Notes under the pieces: model-generated
What the model saw: the letters and a program-made list of their open reading frames with translations, nothing else
The model's database searches: none
What the model was told of the DNA's origin: nothing
In this document: positions 9,601 through 16,071 of the stretch, in pieces
How the letters are laid out: each line of letters opens with the position of its first letter
Numbering within the stretch: position 1 is the stretch's first letter
Assembly: GCA_036939755.1 (NCBI GenBank)
Contig: JALLAZ010000550.1
Span: 1 to 16,071 of the forward strand
From: Stephanodiscus triporus
Lineage: Eukaryota > Bacillariophyta > Thalassiosirophyceae > Thalassiosirales > Thalassiosiraceae
Direction: 5' to 3'
DNA: 16,071 bases
Made by a program: the position numbers and the translations under genes

Positions 9601-12600
9601 CATGTAAAAGACGAATACGATGATGGTCATAAACTTGGTCGGACATCTGAATTGTCTGCATTGGAGATGGATCTTGCTAGGTTGAATACGTCGATCAAGA
9701 TGAAAGAAGTCGAAAATGCTTCATTATTGTCTCAACTACGAGAATGGAAAACAACATTTGATGATCTCGCCGCTGGGTTAAGTCAGGCAGAAGCACAATA
9801 TCAAAGCCAACTTGAGAATAACGAATTAAGGCAGAATGAGCTTCTTTCGAGGAACAGTGACTTGACCGCAACTGTCGAGAATCTCTCCTCTCATGTGCAA
9901 CACATTGAAGCTAAATCACGAAGAGATAAACTGTCTCACGAAGTCGCTCTAAATCAATTTTCCATTGACATTCGCGACCTGCAGAATGCTCTCTCTGGCA
10001 CCAAAATCAAGTGTATTCACTTGGCCAATGAACTCGAAGCAAAAACGTCTTACTACCTCAGAGCTGTGACAGAAAAGGAGTGTGAATTGGAAACAACGAC
10101 TTCGGTCATCGCGTCAATGGAGCAGGAGATCTGTCGCCTGACGACAGAGGTTTCATCTGCCAGCGAGACCATTAGCTTACTAAAATCTGAGGGAAATGCG
10201 ACAAAGTGTGCTCTGATCACAGAGCTTAATGAAACGAAAGAGTCGTTCGAAGTCGAGAGGAAATCTCTGTACGACCGCATCCAGTGTTTGCAAAGGGAAC
10301 TAAACGAATCTCTAGACGCCATGCAACAACAAAGTGAGAGGATTGCCAAAAATGAAGCACTGCATGCTTCAGACTTGGAATTATGGCGCGAGAAGTCATC
10401 GCAAGCCAATGGATTGCTCAACGAGAGGCAGGTTGAAATTGACAGGCTTACTGACGAGCTATACTCAGCAACAAGAGATCATGAGAAATCCATGTCTAAT
10501 TCGGCCGAGGCACACGAATCAATTATCGAGAGAATGAGGAGTGCTCACGACAGGAAAATAAACGAGCTTCATCGACGCACACTCGAGTTTTCTGGCAAAC
10601 TGCAGGAATGCAAGGTTGAGATGAACCAGCTGCAGCATAAATTGCAAGGGGAAGTGGACAAAAATATTTCATTGCGTGAATATGACGAAGAAAAAGAGCG
10701 AAAGTTGCAAGAACAGTCGGCCGAAATTGAGCTGTTGAATATGCAGATAAATTTGATTGGTCAAAGCATGTCTAAAGCTGAGCATGAATTTACATGGGAG
10801 AAACAAAGACTGAATGATGAAATCAATACTAAAAAGGCGGCCATCGAATTGCAAAATCTTGCAATGACCAAAGTGGTAGAAGAATCCAATCAATCTGAAA
10901 TGAGGTTGCGAACAAAACTAGAAGCTACTCGCTCTGCACTCATCCAATTATCCATAGACTTGGCAGACACTCGTGAAGGTGTCATCAAGGCAATTGAGGA
11001 TTCCAAGAACGCCACCAAAGAAGGCGTTGAACGTGTGGTGAACACTTTCAAGGCAGACATAGATGCATCACAATGTCAAGTCGAGTCAGTGATCAGCAAG
11101 CTGTCGCAAGCGAAGAAACAATTTCACGAAGAGCTGTTGATGAAAGACGAAGAAATCAAAGCTTTGGCATCCGCCCAGTTGTTAACTGTGTCTGAGAATG
11201 AAGAGATGAAACTTACTATCCAACAGCAGGAGGAATTGCTTTCCCAACTGAATCGCACCCACAAAAATCAAGTGATTCAATTGCAGGAAAGCATCGAAAT
11301 AGCCACAATGAACTGGGCGAACGAAAAGGCATCTCATGAGAGCAAGATACAGTCCTTACAAGACGTGGTAAAGGAGAAATGTATATTGAATAGAAGTCTT
11401 GTTGCACGTCTTGAAGTGGCAGCAATTTTGGCGCAGCGAGATGACAAATTCGATAAAATGTTCGATGCTGTGGGGATAATGAAGAATGCTTGCGACGAAT
11501 ACTGCGTTGTCGATTCTAGTCAGGATTCAAAACTGGAGGAGATGCAGATAATGTTGGAGTCTCGTGAAAAGTTGATCAAGTTCTTATCAGTGGATCTTAC
11601 CTTGGCGCAAGACGAAATTGTAAGCCTCAAGGCAGAAGTTGAATGCGCCAAGGAAATTGGTCAGTGTGAAACCATGTCTTTAAGGGAAGAATACACTAAG
11701 AAATTGTCTGCATTGGTTGAGAACATAATGAATGAGAGGGCCTCAATTGAATCAGACTGGAGAAGCTTTCAAACCGCGCTCCACCAACTGGCAGTCTGCA
11801 TAGCACATGAAGATCAAGAGTTACCGATTGAGGCATTGCCCGAGATGACTGCACTTTTGAAGACGTTCTTCAAGTTATTTCAACAGAAAGTAGATCAAAT
11901 ATCGTCTCTTCAGTCCGAATTGAAAAATCTCAACATGAATCGAAACTATTTGAATGAAGAGATAGATCCATTCAGGGAGAGCAGAGATGACCTTGCTGTC
12001 TATGATTTGATGTCCGAAATTAAAGTGGCAAACCAAAGGATGGAAGAAATGAGCCGCAAGTTGGATAGCGAGGCAAGCCACCGAACAATGTCTGAGATGA
12101 TATGCAAAACTGTAAGTACAGCGCTGATAGATGCAAATGAGAGAATTGCAACTATGGAGAACCAAATCAGAGAAATGGAGGAACATGCTCTGTTACAATC
12201 AAATGAAATCAAGGAGCTGGAGACGTACGTTGATGTGACCCGAAATCAAATCAGTGCGATAGGCGTGAATGCTCAATCTAAATCAAAACAAGCTAAGGAT
12301 ATGGAAATGCATCTTGAGCAGGTCGAAATTCAGAAGAGAAAATTAGAACTGCTGCACGAACGAAGCATCGCCGAGGTAGAATCTAGTCAGAAACATTCAA
12401 TCGATTTAACGGCGATGATAATTGAGAAGGTAAATCGGTTCGAATCCTGGTTCATTGGGTCTCGTTCTTATTGCAACTCTCACAATCCTCACAGAGATTT
12501 AATTCATCGTTTCTGCTGCAGAACAAAGAAGTTGCATCAAAGGAAAGTACTATACTAGAGCTTCAGTACAAAGTTGATCATCTTGAAGCTACGATTGAAG

Positions 12601-13865
12601 GGTGGATTTTTGCTTTTGAGGGACTGACAACAAATGCAGAGCTTGGCATATCGTCTCCTGATGACGTAGCAGGTATCTTAGCAGCGAGCACCCTGCGACA
12701 GGACACACAACTTGCTGAGATAGCAAAGCTAAAGGAGCAGTGCTTGCAAATGAAAGAAGAGTTAAGCCAGCAAGCTTCAATGCATGCAGCCATTGTTAAT
12801 GGTCTGGAGTCTGAGTGCCTAATGTTGTCCAAAGAATCCGACAATGTTCATAATGAACTTAAAGAGAAACAGGAGTATATTATCATGCTGGAAGATGCCA
12901 AGCTTCGACTGGAGGCGAAAGGCAAAACGCTCAAGAAAGATAAGGAGGAAATACATCGCAGATTATCCGATCTTCAAAAATCTAGCAACATTCTGAGACA
13001 ACAAAAGCTTGCTTCGGAATTGTTAAGCAACGAAGTTATTTCTGCAGTAAAACAGCTTGCTGGTATTGCAATCGTCCATAGTGCTGAGCTCACAGGCGTT
13101 CCCACCACCTCATTGTCTCGAGCAACCTGGTCCGAAAACATAGATTTTGTTGCTCATTTGATTGAGCACTTGTCGAAAATGAATCAGAAGTGTTTGCTCG
13201 ACATTGAGCATATGAAAGAATCAATTCAGCATCATCAGACTGTACCTATCAGTGGTCAAGTCGCAGCAGAAGCCTCAACACCGAAGGCAGAAGGAAGAAT
13301 AGCTTTAGCAGAATTAATGGACTTGGCATCCCAGCATTCTGACATATTAGAGGGTTTGAAAAGCATGAAAAATTCGATAGCAAGTGTCATGTCCTCTCCC
13401 AAACTGTTGACGCCGGTGAAATTTGGAAGACAGGAGGAGTGTGATGCTCAAAGAATTACCAACTGCGATGAAGACCTGTATTCCGACTTACTGAGAGCTC
13501 ATGAACAACTAGAGTCTCTGAGTGCAAAGATTGAAGCATTTCAGGATGATCAAATCAAATGGAAGGAATGGGAGACATACTTTAAAAGCCGAATCTCAGA
13601 ACTCGAGCAAGAGAATCAGATAATGAAGGCTGCCCCACTTGATCTATCCAAATCGAAAATGCGAGAAATGGGTGCCATTTTGATCTACAACGTTCAGCAT
13701 CGGTACAACCAGATGGTTTCACGACGTGCCTTCCAAACTTGGAGCTCGCAAGCACGCATGCTTAAGCATGTGTACATTGCTAAGCAAGTAGCCAAAGAGC
13801 TCGCTAAAACGCGAAAGACGGTCCTTCTGTTGAAAACCCACTTCATTGATGATAGTAATCCATGA
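3696..13865 (+). CDS. Giant PDZ-like and coiled-coil protein, possible cytoskeletal or centrosomal scaffold
   Basis: Three exons: 3696-3725 (MDRRSSGAAM), 3924-12429 and 12522-13865, with introns GTGAGT...GATCAG and GTAAAT...CTGCAG, both phase 0. About 3,290 residues are predicted if the N at 9548 stands for three bases, or about 3,420 if it hides a 393-base gap. The long open frame can also be read from a TTG at 4020, but in-frame coding continues upstream to the splice site. Order: basic KKKR segments; Ser/Thr-rich low complexity (to about residue 380); a PDZ-like domain (about 390-525); more low complexity; a helical segment from about 846; then continuous coiled coil from about 980 almost to the end. 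Tandem repeats lie at 7491-7868 and 8960-9603. The C-terminus has MGAILIYNVQHRYNQMVSRR then AFQTW, loosely like centrosomal PACT or Sfi1-type helices. I do not recognise an orthologue; a scaffold role is inferred from architecture alone. Confidence 0.82.
4679..4711 (+). repeat. TCA/TCG trinucleotide run coding poly-Ser
   Basis: A run of TCA then TCG codons encodes about ten consecutive serines in the N-terminal low-complexity part of the coiled-coil protein. It is the most regular of several Ser-rich stretches between about 4500 and 6300, and is likely to vary in length between alleles. Confidence 0.75.
5061..5468 (+). other. PDZ-like domain of the giant coiled-coil protein
   Basis: Residues about 390-525 read YAIRFPAGQTSLHLEFEPV, then SGRMTGCGIAKVLPEF, an insert of about 35 residues rich in Gly, Ser and acidic residues, then IQVNDLVVSINGISVLSRKY and IIMELLHHERF...RIIVFRS. 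The GDxVxxINGxxV..........LL pattern and the closing beta strand are the hallmark of PDZ domains, which bind C-terminal or internal peptides. The carboxylate-binding loop (GLGF in animals) seems replaced by a divergent TGCGIAKV, so ligand preference cannot be predicted. Confidence 0.6.
7491..7868 (+). repeat. Two tandem 63-codon coiled-coil repeats
   Basis: Units 7491-7679 and 7680-7868 each encode NSKN(C/S)QLITEIEE, then TAK, a (T/I)ESE(R/K)REYMDKL segment and ending in an RES(N/T)DHLA run. The period is exactly 189 bases. The DNA copies have diverged at scattered sites, so this is an older duplication than that at 8960-9603. A 63-residue period equals nine heptads, so the coiled-coil register is preserved. 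Confidence 0.85.
8818..9375 (+). repeat. Degenerate 120-codon repeat in the coiled coil
   Basis: LKYKLETAEALLDEGDAEIQ followed by VINLEALLENAEDA (from about 8818) recurs as LRSKLESAEKSLVEANANIQ followed by VNDLEILLANADEA (from about 9178), with a 360-base offset. Protein similarity is clear but the DNA has drifted. This overlaps the perfect 516-base-period repeats and shows repeated expansion of this part of the gene. Confidence 0.65.
8960..9603 (+). repeat. Perfect 72-base and 55-base repeats flanking an N (collapsed 172-codon tandem repeat?)
   Basis: Bases 9476-9547 copy 8960-9031 exactly (72 nt, offset 516 = 172 codons). Bases 9549-9603 copy 9425-9479 exactly (55 nt, offset 124, out of frame). 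One N (9548) sits between the two copies. Read as a tandem duplication of unit 8960-9475, the second unit shows only its start and end; the missing middle corresponds to 9032-9424, which is 393 nt or 131 codons and would restore the frame. The alternative is an assembly join in which the N stands for a few bases. Confidence 0.75.
9548..9548. other. Ambiguous base N that breaks the reading frame
   Basis: The frame before the N ends at a TGA about 75 bases later, while clear coiled-coil coding continues in the next frame after it (NERMSELSNQLNTVCHVKDE). Bases on both sides are exact repeats of nearby sequence. A gap placeholder or assembly join explains this better than a real frameshift, since the gene is otherwise open for thousands of bases on both sides. 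Confidence 0.85.
13648..13842 (+). other. C-terminal helical module with AFQTW motif
   Basis: After the coiled coil come SKMREMGAILIYNVQHRYNQ, MVSRRAFQTWSSQARMLKH and VYIAKQVAKELAKTRKTVLL. The basic, amphipathic character with a LIY...HRY pair and an AFxxW motif loosely recalls the PACT centrosome-targeting region or a single Sfi1-type repeat. The likeness is weak and from memory of motif shapes, not an alignment. Confidence 0.35.
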
Positions 13866-14157
13866 ATATGAATCCATACAAGAGTTTTAAGGCCCTGCCG
13901 CAGCATCTGCATAAAATCTTTTCCCTTTGATAGAGATAAGTATGTGATGCCAATTCATCAATTCATAAAAATCATTACATTTACCAGCACTACCCTATCT
14001 AAAACCCTAAAAGAAAAAGGTCCCATTTCTGAAGGATTCTGTGATTTCATTAGCAGCTTAACCACTTTGGTCTCATACGATATGACAATAGCCGTATGTC
14101 TTCGCTGGTTCTATAAGCCTCCACCCCCAGCCGCAGGCAACCACACAAACTAGCATC

Positions 14158-14183
14158 GGGGAGGGACCCGTAAGCGCCTCCCC
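14158..14183. repeat. 7-bp GC-rich hairpin
   Basis: GGGGAGG (14158-14164) and CCTCCCC (14177-14183) are perfect complements around a 12-base loop and are followed by six As. It lies about 290 bp past the coiled-coil stop codon. Function unknown. Confidence 0.6.
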
Positions 14184-14220
14184 AAAAAATAACAGTATAC
14201 AACGATCAACTTGTATTGCA

Positions 14221-14303
14221 TAGGAATAGTAGTGAATGTCCACGACTTTTTGTGCGCAATGGGAATAACCCTTCTGACGGTGATTTTAACGTAGGAATAG
14301 TAG
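14221..14303 (+). repeat. Direct repeat TAGGAATAGTAG, 71-base period
   Basis: The 12-mer occurs at 14221-14232 and 14292-14303. Each copy is followed by a related CGCAATG some 20-30 bases later (GTGCGCAATG and GTACGCAATG), so the repeat unit is probably a degenerate copy of about 71 bases. Confidence 0.6.
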
Positions 14304-14343
14304 AAAGATGTACGCAATGTTTAGGAATTCTGGGGTGGTGAAA

Positions 14344-14427
14344 GAAGGAACTATTTTTGCTTGGACTCCTATTAATAGTAAATTGTGTATCCCTCAAATT
14401 TGCGGCGATACCCCAAATAGTTCCTTC
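14344..14427. repeat. 13-bp perfect inverted repeat
   Basis: GAAGGAACTATTT (14344-14356) is the exact reverse complement of AAATAGTTCCTTC (14415-14427), with a 58-base spacer. It ends where the GCC-rich tract begins. It could be a MITE-like remnant or a foldback; no flanking target-site duplication was recognised. Confidence 0.65.
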
Positions 14428-14429
14428 AC

Positions 14430-15190
14430 ATCGCGCCGCCGCCTTCAATCCGCCGCCGCCTTCAATCCGCTGCCGCCTTTGATTGCAGCTGCCACTTCCA
14501 CCGCCACCGTCGATTGCTGCCGCCACTTCCGCCGCCACCGTCTTCGATCCGCTGCTGCCGCTGCCATCTCCGCCACCGCCGCTGTCAACTGCCTTCGCCG
14601 CCGCCTCCGCCTTTGATCCGCCACCACCTTTGATCCGCCGCCGTCGTCGATCCGCCGTTGTCGATCCGACGTCGTCGATCTGCCACCGCCACTTCCGCCG
14701 CCGCCGCCGTCTCTGCCGCCTCCGCCTTCGATCTGCCACCACCACTTCTGCCGCTGCCATCTCCACCGCCTCTGCCTTTGATCCGCCACAGCCATCAATC
14801 CGCCAACGCCATCAAAACGCGGCCGCCGTCTTCGATATGCCGCCACCGCCGCTGCCTTCTTCGATATGCCGCCGCCACTTCCGCCGCCAACTGCCTCCAC
14901 CGCCGTCTTCTATCCACCGCCGCTGTCACCTGCCGCCGCCGTCTTCCATCCACCGCTGCTGCCACCACCGCCACCACCATGATCCGCCATCACTGTCGCT
15001 GTTGCTGCCGCCGCCGCCATCACAGCCCCTTCTCCTCTTTTGTGTACTATTTGATTGTTGTGTTGCCGCCTCCGTCGTCATTGCCAGCCTCCATCGTTGT
15101 CGCCACTATCACCATCAACGTAGCCGCTGTCGACTATCATCGCTCCTGTAGCCATCATCACCACTGTCGTCGTTGTTGTCGTCACCGTCT
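14430..15190. repeat. GCC-type degenerate trinucleotide tract
   Basis: About 760 bases are made almost wholly of imperfect NNC triplets such as GCC, TCC, ATC and CAC, with few purines on this strand. Several frames stay open on both strands, giving low-complexity Arg/Pro/Ser on plus and Gly/Ala/Arg on minus. None shows a domain, a credible start context or splicing, so these are treated as repeat-derived and not as genes. Confidence 0.8.
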
Positions 15191-15196
15191 TCATCA

Positions 15197-15198
<2 letters not shown>

Positions 15199-15251
<53 letters not shown>
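15199..15251 (+). repeat. (ATCGTC)n microsatellite, about 8.8 units
   Basis: Perfect hexanucleotide units run from 15199 to 15251 and directly abut the TCATCC array. This would encode Ser, His-Arg or Ile-Val runs depending on frame, but no gene is apparent. Confidence 0.95.
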
Positions 15252-15252
15252 A

Positions 15253-15312
15253 TCATCCTCATCCTCATCCTCATCCTCATCCTCATCCTCATCCTCATCC
15301 TCATCCTCATCC
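15253..15312 (+). repeat. (TCATCC)10 microsatellite
   Basis: Ten perfect TCATCC units fill 15253-15312. The unit differs from the preceding TCATCG array by one base (G to C), suggesting one array was seeded from a mutated unit of the other and then expanded. Confidence 0.95.
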
Positions 15313-15720
15313 TGTTGCCATCCTCATCACCATCACCATCTCTTTGTTGCCGCTGTCATTGTTATCTTTTTTGTTGTCGCCGTTCATCAACGCTGTCGCC
15401 TTTGTCACCACCACCTTCGTTGTTGCGGACATCATTGTCATCGTTGTCCCAGTTGTTGTCCCTTCTCCAATCCGTGTACCATTTAATTGTTGTGTTGCCA
15501 CCGTCATTGTTGTCTTCATTGTTGTTTTTGTCATCCTCGTTGCCTCTATCACTGACACCATCAACGCCTCCTACCATCCTCATCGTCATCATCGGCATTA
15601 TCATCATGTCATCACCATCTTTGCCACCGCTTACATTTTGGATGTCACCACCATCGTTGTCATCATCGCCGCAACTGTCACTGTTGCCGTGCAACACGAT
15701 GGAGATGGACCAAAGAACAC
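15313..15720. repeat. Degenerate ATC/GTT trinucleotide-like tract
   Basis: Low-complexity sequence rich in ATC, GTC and GTT triplets continues past the microsatellites, with long but featureless open frames on both strands. It is probably decayed microsatellite. No gene is supported. Confidence 0.6.
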
Positions 15721-16071
15721 CCAGGATCAATTCATAAAATAACTTTATCATAAAATAACTTCATGTTTTAAGGAAAAGAAGAATAAGAATTATTGCACTC
15801 ACACTACAACACGCTCAAAGAGCACAGTCACCATGCAGACAAGGCATGGGCTGCTCAAAGTCACCAACCAGATACCAACCTCTCCCAACCTTGATTTTGA
15901 CTGATATTGCATCTAACAAGAGGTATTGCAAGCCTGATTAAAGTGCAACCCTTTTGTAGCTCTATTACGATATGCAAAGTTGCATTATGTATGAATATCA
16001 TCATATGGCATTTTAAAAGACTATTATGTTTTAGGATTGTAAATTTTTAAGTATTATTATTGATGGGAGGA
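15721..16071. other. AT-rich unassigned end of window
   Basis: Apart from a 14-base direct repeat, TCATAAAATAACTT at 15732-15745 and 15748-15761, nothing recognisable is seen. No open frame or RNA gene is supported. Confidence 0.5.

Larger units (their letters stand above)
13866..14429. other. Intergenic region downstream of the coiled-coil gene
   Basis: No credible gene; a 69-codon open frame at 13944-14153 has no recognisable features. The stretch includes a GC stem at 14158-14183, a direct repeat of TAGGAATAGTAG at 14221-14232 and 14292-14303, and a 13-bp inverted repeat at 14344-14427. The cluster may be the remains of a small mobile element, but I see no transposase or clear terminal structure. 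The 3' UTR and polyadenylation site of the coiled-coil gene should lie in the first part. Confidence 0.45.

Noticed and set aside
9508..9623. A true frameshift ending one protein and starting another
   Set aside because: An N and perfect flanking repeats sit at the break, and coiled-coil coding continues directly in the next frame, so an assembly gap is far more likely.
12437..12447. GGTTCGAATCC, identical to a tRNA T-arm/B-box
   Set aside because: It lies within the last intron of the coiled-coil gene. The bases on either side do not form a five-pair T stem and no A-box or cloverleaf fits upstream, so it is not a tRNA.
12430..12558. Coiled-coil protein ending with NRFESWFIGSRSYCNSHN and onward
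   Set aside because: This is intron read-through: GTAAAT at 12430 and CTGCAG ending at 12521 join heptad-rich coding in phase 0, and the intervening residues break the coiled-coil pattern.
14483..15737. Overlapping open frames of 150-360 codons in the repeat tract, both strands
   Set aside because: Several frames are open at once because of triplet repeats, the products are featureless low complexity, and no start or splice context stands out.

Overview
This window looks like nuclear DNA of a eukaryotic microalga, most likely a stramenopile and perhaps a diatom. Reasons: short GT-AG introns (about 70-200 bp) with clear donors, genes packed a few hundred bases apart, Ser-rich low-complexity protein with TCA/TCG codon runs, a TCATCG/TCATCC microsatellite, and a C-terminal beta-barrel-like domain of a type I associate with algal proteins. 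TGA closes two of the three genes as an ordinary stop. The lineage call is an inference.

Layout. (1) 402-2093, plus strand: a six-exon CobW/COG0523 metallochaperone GTPase. One in-frame TGA falls exactly on the first Cys of the family's CxCC metal motif (NG-TGA-ICCTVRGDL). Everything else in the gene is intact, so selenocysteine is a serious possibility, although I could not find a SECIS element by eye. The protein ends in a fused small domain. (2) 2603-3259, minus strand: a two-exon gene for a small basic protein starting MAKSIRSKAKRKNRTEFRK, like LLPH/DUF2423 nucleolar proteins. Its 23-codon first exon lies outside any long ORF. It converges with gene 1 and diverges from gene 3. (3) 3696-13865, plus strand: a three-exon gene for a giant protein of about 3,300-3,400 residues. 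It has a Ser/Thr-rich N-terminus, a PDZ-like domain, a very long coiled coil with internal repeats, and a short C-terminal helical region with an AFQTW motif. The reading frame breaks only at a single N (9548), where flanking perfect repeats suggest a collapsed 516-bp tandem repeat. (4) 13866-16071: no credible gene. It holds inverted and direct repeats, about 1.3 kb of strand-asymmetric GCC/ATC trinucleotide sequence with two hexanucleotide microsatellites, and an AT-rich end.

Genes 2 and 3 share a 436-bp divergent promoter. It carries a perfect 12-bp inverted repeat whose arms each contain TTCCCGCC/GGCGGGAA, which matches the E2F consensus. This suggests joint cell-cycle control of a ribosome-biogenesis-type gene and a possible cytoskeletal or centrosomal coiled-coil gene. 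Gene 1 has no evident functional link to the other two.

The most notable observations are the candidate selenocysteine CobW protein with its fused tail domain, the hidden tandem repeat behind the N, and the paired E2F-like sites.
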